This document shows positions 1 to 7,844 of a DNA stretch of 30,116 bases, in pieces. This DNA is from CAZBJJ01 sp964492245 (GTDB lineage Bacteria > Spirochaetota > Spirochaetia > Treponematales > Breznakiellaceae). The stretch spans positions 1-30,116 of the forward strand of contig CAZBJJ010000024.1 in the NCBI GenBank assembly GCA_964492245.1. The letters are read 5' to 3'. Numbering within the stretch: the first letter of the stretch is position 1; each line of letters opens with the position of its first letter. The position numbers were made by a program, and so were the translations under genes. The notes under the pieces are model-generated. The model ran no database searches and was not told where the DNA came from. It was given only the letters and a program-made list of their open reading frames with translations.

Positions 1-44
1 CGGCTTTTGTGTTCGCCGGTTAGGGGCGCCAGAGACTGCTTCCC

Positions 45-79
45 CGAATGTCTCACCTAACATTTAGGTGAAACATTCG
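45..79 (-). terminator. Hairpin just downstream of the GH94 gene
   Basis: Two nested 7-bp arms are visible: CGAATGT (45-51) pairs with ACATTCG (73-79), and CACCTAA (54-60) pairs with TTAGGTG (64-70), with a 2x2 internal loop and a 3-base loop. It begins 12 nt beyond the stop codon of the leftward cellobiose phosphorylase gene, the usual place for a transcript end. No U-run follows on the leftward strand, so it is either an atypical terminator, a 3'-stabilising hairpin or a copy of a dispersed palindrome. Positions 1-44 hold nothing I recognise. Confidence 0.5.
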
Positions 80-90
80 AGAAACTACTT

Positions 91-2487
91 CTACATAACC
101 ACCACGACGCTGTTCTCTTCTTTGAGCAGCTCGGCGGGAATAAGATTGTCTTTTAGGAGCTCGCCGTTCAAGCTTAGGGACTTGACCCCCTTTTGGCTGC
201 CCGACTCGTTTTTGACCTCGATATTGACAATCTTGCCACGGAAACGGCGTTGGGCAGAAAAGCCCTTCCAGTCTTCGGGAAGGCAGGGATCTATACGCAG
301 CCCCTCGTACTCGGGGCGGATGCCCAGAATGTACTGGGTAAGCGCATAATAGGACCAGCTCGCCGCACCAGTGAGCCAGGAAAGACGCGTGTTGCCCTCG
401 CGAGGCGAGAAGCGGGAATACGTTGTCTGCCCCTGGACATAGGGCTCCATCTGGCGAATTTCCGCCCGGTCGTTATAGGCAGCCGGCATATTTGCCTTGC
501 AATACTCGTAGGCCCTGTTCCCATTGCCCAAAAGAGCCTCGGCAATAATGCCCCAACCCTGGGTGTGGTTAAAAATACCGGCATTTTCTTTGATACCAGG
601 ATTAAAAACCACAGCGCGCATAACATCTATAGAAGTTTTAACAAAGGGCGGGGCCGAAAGCATAAGCCCATAGGGAGTAGCCAGTTCACGCTTTACCGTA
701 TCCATGGCAATGCGGGCCTGTTCGGCAGTGGCGGCATCGGAAAGCACCGCCCAAACCTGGGTGTTAAAATAGACCTGGCCCTCCTCGTAACTCTTTGTGC
801 CATAGACAGTGCCATCCTCGGTAATCGCCCAAATAAAGCGGTCGCCGTCCCAGCAGGTCTTTTGAATTTTTTCGTCCAAAATATCGCGGAAAGACAGAGC
901 CCAGTCGGCCTCCTCTTTTTTGCCAAGGCGTGTCGCAATATCGGCATAGACGGTAAGACCTAAGCGCAACTGAAAGCCCACAAAAAGGCTCTCGCCCTTA
1001 TAGCCCAAACGCAGACAGTCGTTCCAGTCGGCCGAGAGCCCGCAGGGAATACCGTTAGAACCCATGCGCTCCAGGTTGAACAAGAGGGCCTGTTTTAAAT
1101 GCCCAAAGACAGTGGCCTCGCCCTTGTCCGCATAGGGTAAAACCCTATTATAAAAATCAAAATCGCCAGTCTCGGCGACAAAGGCAGGTACGGCATTGAA
1201 AAACCACAGACAGTCGTCCGAGCGATACTCCTCGGCGGGGGGCTCTTGCTCATGCCCCGGATTGTGTTCAAAGGGCTTAATTACCGGAATGGCCCCACCA
1301 TTTGCCAGCTGGCCAGTTAGCATAAGCTCTAAACGACTGCGGGCCTCCTCGGGAATTGCTGCGGCAACCCCTAATATATCCTGTACCGAATCGCGGAAAC
1401 CCAGACCATCTCTTTCGCCATTGTACACAAGGCTGGCAGCCCGCGACCAGGCAAAGGTAATAAGACAGTTATACAGCCCCCAGACATTTACCGTATGATC
1501 TACATCTTCGTCGGGGGTCTTTACGGTTAGACTGCCCAGTTTGTTGTGCCAATTGGTCTTAAGGAGTTCCAATTCCCTATTGCAGCGCTCAATGCTGCCA
1601 TATTCCTTGCGAGTTTTAAGACCAGAGCCAGTGGCCTCGCCAATACCAAGTAGGATAAGCACTTCTTTAGACTCGCCGGGAGCCAGCTCGATATCGGTTT
1701 GAATACTGCCACAGGCGTTATCGCCATAGGCATTCGAATTGCTACAGCTGCCCCGCTTAAGGGCCTCGGGGGCATGATAGGCACCATAGGTGCCAATAAA
1801 AGCCTCGCGACTTGTGTCATAGGCGGTAATGGGAGCGCCAACCAAGGTCATCCAAGAATTCTGGGCGATATCGCCCGAGGTCTGGCCAGGCTTTGCATAC
1901 TGACCTACCAGATTATCGTGAATGGCAAAGCGCAGCATATCGCCTTTTTTTTCGCCCTTAATAATAAAAACAGAGTACTGCAGATTTACCTGATCCTGGA
2001 CGGTTTCCCAGTTATTGGTAAACTCGCAATAGGAAAAGGCAGAGAGCTTGCGCGGCTTCTCGCCCTTGTTTGTAAGCTTTAATTTCCAGTATTCAAACGT
2101 TTGCCCCAGCGGTACAAAATAAGTGGCCTCGGATTCTATACCCTCATATTCGGCGTTAAAAATGGAATAGGCGGTACCGTGGCGACAGGTTGATTTATAG
2201 GACTGTAAATCCTTGCCCACCGGTTGCCAGCTGGCCGACCAGAAATCGCCTGAATCTCTGTCGCGCAAATAGAAGTAGCGACCAGGCTGATCCATAGGAA
2301 TGGCGTTAAAGCGAAGGCGGAGAAAGCGCCCCCGGGCACCCGATTTGTAAAACCCATAGCCACCGGCATTGTTGGTGATAACAGCACCATATTCGGTAGA
2401 GCCCAGGTAGTTGCTCCAGGACTGCGGGGTATCCGGCCTGGTTATGACGTACTCTTTGGCAACGTCATCAAAATATCCGTACTTCAT
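91..2487 (-). CDS. GH94 cellobiose phosphorylase
   Basis: The 798-residue product matches the GH94 phosphorylase family along its length. It has no signal peptide, so it acts in the cytoplasm, where family members split cellobiose with phosphate into glucose and glucose 1-phosphate, saving ATP. Visible hallmarks are the N-terminal stretch starting MKYGYFDD, a GRYFYLRD/GDFW segment near residues 69-83, the GLGFRDSVQD segment at 361-370 that lines the sugar site, and the DWND motif at 487-490 that carries the catalytic acid. Length is normal for cellobiose phosphorylases (about 800). Only 40 bases separate it from the HAD gene, yet that gap holds a good promoter, so it can be transcribed alone. 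There is no Shine-Dalgarno site; the ATG is probably at or near the 5' end of the mRNA. Cellodextrin or other beta-glucoside phosphorylase activity cannot be excluded from sequence alone. Confidence 0.9.
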   Translation of the reverse strand: MKYGYFDDVAKEYVITRPDTPQSWSNYLGSTEYGAVITNNAGGYGFYKSGARGRFLRLRFNAIPMDQPGRYFYLRDRDSGDFWSASWQPVGKDLQSYKSTCRHGTAYSIFNAEYEGIESEATYFVPLGQTFEYWKLKLTNKGEKPRKLSAFSYCEFTNNWETVQDQVNLQYSVFIIKGEKKGDMLRFAIHDNLVGQYAKPGQTSGDIAQNSWMTLVGAPITAYDTSREAFIGTYGAYHAPEALKRGSCSNSNAYGDNACGSIQTDIELAPGESKEVLILLGIGEATGSGLKTRKEYGSIERCNRELELLKTNWHNKLGSLTVKTPDEDVDHTVNVWGLYNCLITFAWSRAASLVYNGERDGLGFRDSVQDILGVAAAIPEEARSRLELMLTGQLANGGAIPVIKPFEHNPGHEQEPPAEEYRSDDCLWFFNAVPAFVAETGDFDFYNRVLPYADKGEATVFGHLKQALLFNLERMGSNGIPCGLSADWNDCLRLGYKGESLFVGFQLRLGLTVYADIATRLGKKEEADWALSFRDILDEKIQKTCWDGDRFIWAITEDGTVYGTKSYEEGQVYFNTQVWAVLSDAATAEQARIAMDTVKRELATPYGLMLSAPPFVKTSIDVMRAVVFNPGIKENAGIFNHTQGWGIIAEALLGNGNRAYEYCKANMPAAYNDRAEIRQMEPYVQGQTTYSRFSPREGNTRLSWLTGAASWSYYALTQYILGIRPEYEGLRIDPCLPEDWKGFSAQRRFRGKIVNIEVKNESGSQKGVKSLSLNGELLKDNLIPAELLKEENSVVVVM

Positions 2488-2493
2488 AGAGGC

Positions 2494-2522
2494 AGTCTAC
2501 GGGAGAGAAGGTCTACCGTCAA
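2494..2522 (-). promoter_or_regulatory. Predicted leaderless promoter of GH94 gene
   Basis: On the leftward strand TTGACG (2517-2522) is followed by a 17-base spacer and TAGACT (2494-2499). Six bases (GCCTCT) then lead directly to the ATG, so a start point 6-7 bases after the -10 box falls on the start codon. No purine-rich ribosome site is present. Confidence 0.55.
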
Positions 2523-2527
2523 GTGTT

Positions 2528-3385
2528 TTACCTATACAGCAGGGCCTGTAAGACCTGGGCTAGCCCATCTTCGTCGGCCGATGGGGCTGTTCCCAGGGCG
2601 TAGAGGGGAAGCAGGGGCGAGCCGCCAGCCATGGCCACCGGCCAATCCACTGCCTGTAAAAGGGGAATATCGTTTTCGCCATCGCCAAAGGCAATTACCT
2701 GACTGGGCTTAAGGTTCCGCAATGCCATCACCTTAGTTAGACCCGCCCCTTTATTGGCCTTATGCGCTAAAATCTCCAAAAAATTGTACTGCGAGCGTGT
2801 AAGGTAAAAGGCATCGCCAGTAAGCTGGCGAATTTTTGCCTCGAGTTTTGTTAAAACCTCGGGTTCGGCAATTGCCATAGCCTTTACCACGGGCCCGCCC
2901 TGTGCAGAACTTAAAAGCTCTTGCATGTCTGTTGCCTTAGCATATAGGCCGGTGCGCTGAAAATATATTTCCCGTTCGGGCAAGGGCTCTTGGCAGTACA
3001 GATTGCCATCCTCGGTAAAGCAGTGAAGATATATTTTTTTGTAATGCGCGTAGTCAAAGACAGGCAAAAGGGCCGCACTGTCGAGGGTATATTGATGGAT
3101 AGGCTGAAGACCCGGAGTCTGGGCAACGATGGCCCCATTCCAAAAAACCATGGGGCCATCTGCCCCAATTGCCTTTCGGTATGGCTCTGCGCTGGCAGGG
3201 CTGCGCCCGGTACATATAATGACCTCCCGCCCACTGGTCAGCACCGCCTGTAAGCTGGTGCGCACTCCTTCGGAAAGCGCAGGCTTAGAAGTGAGCACAG
3301 TGCCATCTAAGTCTACTGCAATAGCCCTAATTTGGGGCCAAACGGGAAGCAAAAGCGAATGTAAAATAGATACGGCCTTTTCCAT
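2528..3385 (-). CDS. HAD-superfamily (Cof-type) sugar phosphatase
   Basis: This 285-residue cytosolic protein is a class IIB (Cof-type) HAD hydrolase. Motif I is VDLDGTVL near residue 24, motif II is the CTGRS turn near 58, and motif III/IV is the GDGENDIPLL segment near 233; the cap domain lies between. Such enzymes remove phosphate from sugar phosphates, FMN or similar small molecules, and the substrate cannot be read from sequence. The ATG sits 3 bases after the proB stop, so it is probably translationally coupled to proB in a proA-proB-HAD unit. Proximity to the sugar phosphorylase hints at sugar-phosphate homeostasis, but this is only inference. Confidence 0.85.
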   Translation of the reverse strand: MEKAVSILHSLLLPVWPQIRAIAVDLDGTVLTSKPALSEGVRTSLQAVLTSGREVIICTGRSPASAEPYRKAIGADGPMVFWNGAIVAQTPGLQPIHQYTLDSAALLPVFDYAHYKKIYLHCFTEDGNLYCQEPLPEREIYFQRTGLYAKATDMQELLSSAQGGPVVKAMAIAEPEVLTKLEAKIRQLTGDAFYLTRSQYNFLEILAHKANKGAGLTKVMALRNLKPSQVIAFGDGENDIPLLQAVDWPVAMAGGSPLLPLYALGTAPSADEDGLAQVLQALLYR

Positions 3386-3388
3386 CAG

Positions 3389-4180
3389 TTAATTTGCGCT
3401 AAAAAGAGTGCCAGACTGGCTGCCTTTGGCCAGAGCTTCTAGGGCCCGGGGCTTGCCACCATGGGCTAAAACCATTGAAATACCGTTCGAAAGAAGGGAC
3501 TCTGCGGCATGGAGCTTTGTATCCATACCGCCAGTACCAAAGCCATTTACCCCCTCGATAGAAACCACATCGCGAACACTGCCTACATCCGTTACCAAAT
3601 CGATGGGCTTTGCATCTCTGTGCTGTTTGGGGTTTTTAGTGTACAGGCCATCGGTATCGCTAAAAAGAACGAGGAGGTCGGCACTCCACAGAATGCCCGC
3701 AAGGGCTGCCAAATTGTCATTATCGCCTATTTTGATTTCTTGCACACAGACTGAATCGTTTTCGTTTATAATGGGAAGCACCCCTTCGTCGAGCAGGGTA
3801 TACAGTGTATTGCGAATATTGAGTGTGCGGTATTCATCGGTAAAGTCGTCGCGGGTTAAAAGAAGCTGGGCTATTACAATGCCCTGGCTGGCAAAGGCCT
3901 CCTTCCAGGCATTCATAAGCTCCACCTGCCCAATGGCGCAGAGGGCCTGTTTGTAATGTAAATCCTTTTTGCGCCCCCACTTTCCCAGGCGCGAAAGGCC
4001 GGCAATGCGCGCCCCCGAGGAAACCAAGATAAACTGTTTGCCCTGTTTGCGCAAACTTGCTATTTGCTCTGCCATCTCGGCCATAAATTGAATATTTATC
4101 CGCCCATCTTCGCTGGCAAGGGTGTTGGAGCCTATTTTAATTAGAATTTTTCGAGCTTTTGCTATTGAATTTGCAATCAT
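3389..4180 (-). CDS. proB: Glutamate 5-kinase, short form without PUA domain
   Basis: The 263-residue protein is an amino-acid-kinase-fold glutamate 5-kinase, the first step of proline synthesis (glutamate plus ATP to gamma-glutamyl phosphate). Visible motifs are KIGSNTL near the N terminus, the SSGA turn near 54, INENDSV, the GDNDNLAA segment and the GFGTGGMDTK loop near residue 217. The protein ends shortly after the kinase domain; the C-terminal PUA domain of the E. coli enzyme (367 residues) is absent, as in several other bacteria. The start lies 50 bases after the proA stop with a modest GGAG site about 11 bases upstream. Gene order A then B is the reverse of the E. coli operon. Confidence 0.93.
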   Translation of the reverse strand: MIANSIAKARKILIKIGSNTLASEDGRINIQFMAEMAEQIASLRKQGKQFILVSSGARIAGLSRLGKWGRKKDLHYKQALCAIGQVELMNAWKEAFASQGIVIAQLLLTRDDFTDEYRTLNIRNTLYTLLDEGVLPIINENDSVCVQEIKIGDNDNLAALAGILWSADLLVLFSDTDGLYTKNPKQHRDAKPIDLVTDVGSVRDVVSIEGVNGFGTGGMDTKLHAAESLLSNGISMVLAHGGKPRALEALAKGSQSGTLFSAN

Positions 4181-4230
4181 ATTGCGGATATCTCCATTCC
4201 AAACGAGTCGGTACTAAAATAAGCTTGGCG

Positions 4231-5499
4231 TCATGGGCGAATTTGCCCAGAACCGCGAACCCGATATTTAATTGTGGTAAGGGCCTCCATACCCATGGGG
4301 CCACGGACATGAAACTTTTGGGTGCTGATGCCGAGTTCGGCGCCAAAGCCATATTGCCCACCATCGGTAAAGCGGGGGGAGACATTGGTATAGACACAGG
4401 CAGCATCCACCCCCGATTCAAACATGGTTATATTGGCATTGTTATTTGAAATAATAGATTCTGAGTGCTTGGTGCCATAGCGGTTTATATGGGCAATTGC
4501 CGAAGAGGTCCCATCTACCATTTTGATGGCCAAAATAAAATCTAAGAATTCAGTTGCCCAATCCGCTTCGGTGGCCTCTTGCATTTCCAAATTTTCGGGC
4601 AGGTCTTCCATTGCCTCGATACTTTTTTTGCAGTCGGCGCAGACGCGCAAGGCCACCTTACCGGCAAAGCGCTCCACCAAAAGGGGCAATAACTTGTCTT
4701 CGGCGCCCTTTTCTATAAGCAGGGTTTCTACGGCATTACAAACGCCGGGCTTTTGGGTCTTTGCGTTATCAATTATATCCACCGCCATCTCCATATCGGC
4801 AGTTTTATCTACATATATATGGCAGTTGCCCTCGCCGGTCTCGATTACCGGCACCCGGGCAGTTTTAATTACACGCTGTATAAGTTCGTGACCACCGCGG
4901 GGAATTACCGCATCTACCTTTCCCACGGCGGTTAAAATTTCGTCCACCTCGTCCCTGCTACCGGAGTCGGCCAAGGCCAATACGCCATCAAAGCCAAAGG
5001 GGGCCAGGGCTTCCTTTATAATAGCTACTAAGCGGCGGTTCGATTCCAAGGCAGCCGAGGAACCACGCAACAGAATGGTGCAGCCGGCCTTAAAGGCCAG
5101 GGCAAAGGCATCCACGGTAACGTTGGGCCGAGATTCGTAGATAATTGCCACAAGGCCCAGGGGCACGGTAACCTTTTGAATTTCCATGCCATTGGGATGG
5201 GTCCATCCATCCAATACCCTACCGCAGGGATCACTTTGATTAATAACGGTCTCTAAACCAGAAAGCATGTCGTCTATGCGTTTATTGTCGAGGGCGAGGC
5301 GGTCAATTAGGCTCTCTTTCGTACCGCCAGAGCGGGCACGCTGAACGTCCCGCGCATTGGCTGCTAGAACAGCCTCCCGCTCGTTATCTATTGCCTTGGA
5401 AACCTCGGTTAAAAGTGCATCTTTAACCGAACGAGCTTGGCCTGCCAAGCGAGACTGCGCACTGCGAAGCGCGCTAAAACTATCAGCTAGTGTTGCCAT
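4231..5499 (-). CDS. proA: Gamma-glutamyl phosphate reductase
   Basis: The 422-residue enzyme belongs to the aldehyde dehydrogenase fold and reduces gamma-glutamyl phosphate to glutamate semialdehyde with NADPH, following ProB. The catalytic cysteine is C254 in the KPGVCNAVETL motif; YESRPNVTVD (121-130) and the PRGGHELI loop (200-207) are typical of the family. Length is normal. It leads the proA-proB-HAD unit. No Shine-Dalgarno site precedes the ATG; instead promoter elements abut it, so translation may begin on a leaderless or very short-leader mRNA. The 39-bp hairpin array lies immediately upstream of the promoter. Confidence 0.95.
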   Translation of the reverse strand: MATLADSFSALRSAQSRLAGQARSVKDALLTEVSKAIDNEREAVLAANARDVQRARSGGTKESLIDRLALDNKRIDDMLSGLETVINQSDPCGRVLDGWTHPNGMEIQKVTVPLGLVAIIYESRPNVTVDAFALAFKAGCTILLRGSSAALESNRRLVAIIKEALAPFGFDGVLALADSGSRDEVDEILTAVGKVDAVIPRGGHELIQRVIKTARVPVIETGEGNCHIYVDKTADMEMAVDIIDNAKTQKPGVCNAVETLLIEKGAEDKLLPLLVERFAGKVALRVCADCKKSIEAMEDLPENLEMQEATEADWATEFLDFILAIKMVDGTSSAIAHINRYGTKHSESIISNNNANITMFESGVDAACVYTNVSPRFTDGGQYGFGAELGISTQKFHVRGPMGMEALTTIKYRVRGSGQIRP

Positions 5500-5505
5500 G
5501 GGTAA

Positions 5506-5534
5506 ATGATGTTATAAAGGTGATGTTTTGTCAA
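5506..5534 (-). promoter_or_regulatory. Predicted leaderless proA promoter
   Basis: Leftward strand: TTGACA (5529-5534), a 17-base spacer, CATCAT (5506-5511), then TTACCC and the ATG. A second reading uses TTGTCG (5535-5540), an 18-base spacer and the better -10 box TATAAC (5511-5516), which would still give a leader of only about five bases. Either way there is no room for a Shine-Dalgarno site. Confidence 0.55.
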
Positions 5535-5556
5535 CGACAAGGCGTCACTTCGTGAC

Positions 5557-5724
5557 GGCATGAAATGGCTTCGCCATTTCATGAAACTTGGCGACGGCAT
5601 GAAATGGCTTCGCCATTTCATGAAACTTCGTGACGGCATGAAATGGCTTCGCCATTTCATGAAACTTGGCGGCGGCATGAAATGGCTTCGCCATTTCATG
5701 AAACTTGGCGACGGCATGAAATGC
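5557..5724. repeat. 39-bp tandem hairpin repeat array
   Basis: Four full units begin at 5557, 5596, 5635 and 5674, with a broken fifth unit at 5713. Every unit contains a perfect inverted repeat with arms CATGAAATGGC and GCCATTTCATG around the loop TTC, giving an 11-bp stem. The linker between hairpins is TGAAACTTGGCGACGG-like, with two variants (CTTCGTGACGG and CTTGGCGGCGG). A smaller hairpin with the same TTC loop, GTCAC-TTC-GTGAC (5544-5556), flanks one end, and the broken unit forms GGCAT-GAA-ATGCC. It lies between the stop of the 190-residue gene and the proA promoter. It could end or stabilise the upstream transcript, or simply be a slippage-prone dispersed repeat. Confidence 0.9.
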
Positions 5725-5736
5725 CCTTGCCGGTGA

Positions 5737-6309
5737 CTAGAAAAAGGCCAGATAGCCAATGGCGACAAACAGGAGGTGGCGGGCACAGGAATCATCTGCC
5801 CTGCCGGCGCACTCGCTTACCATACTGGAATACAGCCAAAAAAGTCCCAAAAGCGGGTCGATTCGCCCTACGTATTCAATAAAATCGCTTTTTTTACTGT
5901 CCATACCAAAGAGCAATTGGGCAAGGTCTCGGGAAAAGGCGGGCAGCACCTCGAAGGCCTGGGCATAATTTCCTGTTTTAGAGGCTTCGACCATGGAGGG
6001 AAGATGATCCAGCAGCTGTTCGCGCAGGTCCTCGTCGGACTTTTCTATCCACGTTTTCTGAATTAATAGTTCAACATTGTTGGTAAAGTGGCCAAGTAGA
6101 CGCTGTTCGGTGTCCTTACAGCTGGATTCCGGTTTTTCTAAAATATCGGCCAGTTCTTCGGCAATGCCAAAGGCCTTTGCAAAATCGAGTAGTACCTTGG
6201 AAGTAAAGCCATCTTTTTCGTAATTGGCAATTGTCTTGGAGAGCGTATTGATAATTTGTGAAAACTCGGGAAAAATTGCTATTGCAGAGTTTAAATCCGT
6301 TGTACTCAT
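5737..6309 (-). CDS. Hypothetical protein, 190 residues
   Basis: I do not recognise this protein. It is predicted to be largely helical and acidic, with no signal peptide and no clear transmembrane segment except a hydrophobic C-terminal tail (the last dozen residues, ending GYLAFF). It has three cysteines, two of them in the segment ECAGRADDSCARH near the C terminus. It is probably a real gene: the frame is open throughout, codon use resembles its neighbours, and a promoter with a perfect TTGACA sits at the expected distance from the ATG. It stands alone, diverging from the Rnf operon and followed by the hairpin array. No function is proposed. Confidence 0.7.
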   Translation of the reverse strand: MSTTDLNSAIAIFPEFSQIINTLSKTIANYEKDGFTSKVLLDFAKAFGIAEELADILEKPESSCKDTEQRLLGHFTNNVELLIQKTWIEKSDEDLREQLLDHLPSMVEASKTGNYAQAFEVLPAFSRDLAQLLFGMDSKKSDFIEYVGRIDPLLGLFWLYSSMVSECAGRADDSCARHLLFVAIGYLAFF

Positions 6310-6315
6310 AGCCTA

Positions 6316-6344
6316 ACCATGTCCATTTTCTAAAAAAGTGTCAA
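6316..6344 (-). promoter_or_regulatory. Predicted leaderless promoter of 190-residue gene
   Basis: Leftward strand: TTGACA (6339-6344), 17-base spacer, a weak CATGGT (6316-6321), then TAGGCT and the ATG. The six-base gap between -10 position and start codon is the same as for GH94 and proA. No ribosome-binding sequence precedes the ATG. Confidence 0.45.
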
Positions 6345-6390
6345 TATGTTTTAAGGCAAGGGTAAAACAGCTCAATCGCATCCAGAAATA

Positions 6391-6407
6391 GCCTTTCATA
6401 GAAAGGC
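6391..6407 (+). promoter_or_regulatory. Palindrome upstream of rnfC
   Basis: A perfect inverted repeat, GCCTTTC (6391-6397) and GAAAGGC (6401-6407) around ATA, lies just upstream of the likely rnfC -35 box in the 165-bp divergent region. It may be an operator for the Rnf operon. It could also fold in RNA, but no gene reads into it from the left on this strand, so a terminator role is unlikely. Confidence 0.4.
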
Positions 6408-6409
6408 CT

Positions 6410-6439
6410 TTTACTGATATACTGAGCTTGATTTGTAAT
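6410..6439 (+). promoter_or_regulatory. Possible rnf operon promoter
   Basis: TTTACT (6410-6415), an 18-base spacer and TGTAAT (6434-6439) form a moderate sigma-70-type match. It would give a leader of about 30 bases that contains the strong AAAGGAG ribosome site upstream of the rnfC ATG. Confidence 0.4.
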
Positions 6440-6474
6440 TTATTTTAAATTCCCTACAAAGGAGTTATACATCC

Positions 6475-7842
6475 ATGCTTGGAAAAAAATCGTTCAAAGG
6501 GGGGATACACCCGCCGGAACGAAAGGCCGCAACCAGTGGCAGCCTTATTCACCGTATTGCAGACCCCAAACAGGTGGTCATTCCGATAAATCAACATTTT
6601 GGGCCCCCGAATAAGCCGACCGTAGCGGTGGGCGACCAGGTTCGCCGGGGCGATATAATAGCCGATGGCGAAGGCACCTTAAATGTGCCCGTACACGCCT
6701 CGATTGCCGGTACGGTTAAAAAAATCGAAATTCGGCCACTGGCAAATAATAATCTTGGGCTCTGTATTATTATAGAAAATGATGGCAGTGCCGAAGAGGT
6801 GCTCATGTCCGCCCTCGATATCGACAGCTGTACCCGCGAACAGGCCCTTATGCGCATTCGAAGCGCCGGCATAATAGGGATGGGGGGAGCGGGGTTTCCG
6901 GCCCACGTGAAGTTTAATCCGCCATCAGATAAAAAAATTGATGTCCTAATAGCCAATGGCTGCGAGTGCGAGCCCTATTTGACCATCGACGAGGCAACCA
7001 TGATCGAGCGGGCCTCGGAAATTGTGCGGGGCATGTATATTGTATTGTCCATTCTGGGTATTAAACGGGGCTATATTGGCATAGAGGACAATAAGACACG
7101 GGCATTTAAAAGCTTGGAGCAGGCCCTGCTGGAATTGCCCAGGGAAATTGATATTCAACTGGTTTTCCTTAAAACAAAATATCCCCAGGGCGGGGAAAAA
7201 ATGCTTATTAAAGCCCTTACTGGCAAGGAGGTCCCCTCCGGAGGCCTACCGCTGGATGTGGGCTGTGTGGTGAGCAACGTGGGCTCCCTCGTTGCCATTG
7301 CCGAGGCCTTCGACCAAGGGCGCCCACTTGTAGACCGGGGCCTTACGGTTACCGGCGCTGCCTGTAGCACCCCCGGCGACAAACTGGTACCTGTTGGAAC
7401 CCTCCTATCGGACCTTATACCAGATGTACTGTCTATTGATAACGAGAACCTGGAAAAAATTGTCATTGGAGGCCCCATGATGGGCACGACAATTGCCGAT
7501 GCCAATGTCCCTATTCAAAAAAACACCTCTGGGGCTGTTTTTATGACAAAAAACGAGGCCACTGCGCGGGCCGAGGGGCCCTGTATTCGCTGCGGCCGCT
7601 GTCAACTTGCCTGCCCAATGGGCCTGTCGCCGGTGCTTATGAACAAGCTGCTTTTAACTCGCGACCTCGAAGAGGCTGCTGCAATTGGACTTTTAGACTG
7701 CATTGAATGTGCCTCCTGTTCCTTTGTCTGCCCCGCGCATATCGAGTTGGTGCAGCGCATTAGAGTGGGCAAGCAATTACTTCGCAATAAGCGCTCTGCC
7801 GATTTGGCCTTAAAAGCGACACCTCATTCAAAAGGAAATTAG
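6475..7842 (+). CDS. rnfC: Rnf complex subunit C (NADH/ferredoxin oxidoreductase)
   Basis: The 455-residue subunit is the peripheral protein of the Rnf complex that exchanges electrons with NAD+. It starts with the family GGIHPPERK stretch; a GMGGAGFPAHVKF loop and an NGCECEPYLT segment mark the flavin/nucleotide-binding region in the middle. Near the C terminus two ferredoxin-type motifs, CIRCGRCQLACP and CIECASCSFVCP, each bind a 4Fe-4S cluster. Length is close to that of clostridial RnfC. An AAAGGAG site precedes the ATG. It opens the operon rnfCDGEAB, with only two bases before rnfD. Confidence 0.95.
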   Translation: MLGKKSFKGGIHPPERKAATSGSLIHRIADPKQVVIPINQHFGPPNKPTVAVGDQVRRGDIIADGEGTLNVPVHASIAGTVKKIEIRPLANNNLGLCIIIENDGSAEEVLMSALDIDSCTREQALMRIRSAGIIGMGGAGFPAHVKFNPPSDKKIDVLIANGCECEPYLTIDEATMIERASEIVRGMYIVLSILGIKRGYIGIEDNKTRAFKSLEQALLELPREIDIQLVFLKTKYPQGGEKMLIKALTGKEVPSGGLPLDVGCVVSNVGSLVAIAEAFDQGRPLVDRGLTVTGAACSTPGDKLVPVGTLLSDLIPDVLSIDNENLEKIVIGGPMMGTTIADANVPIQKNTSGAVFMTKNEATARAEGPCIRCGRCQLACPMGLSPVLMNKLLLTRDLEEAAAIGLLDCIECASCSFVCPAHIELVQRIRVGKQLLRNKRSADLALKATPHSKGN

Positions 7843-7844
7843 CA

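Noticed and set aside
193..963. Rightward open frame of 256 codons
   Set aside because: It lies wholly antisense to the well-conserved GH94 gene and shows no recognisable protein features.
5557..5724. Possible CRISPR array
   Set aside because: The segments between hairpins are nearly identical rather than unique spacers, the unit is only 39 bp in total, and no cas gene is present.
5487..5795. Leftward open frame of 102 codons made of repeated 13-residue units across the hairpin array
   Set aside because: The frame is open only because the 39-bp unit is a multiple of three; it overlaps proA and the 190-residue gene and has no start signal.
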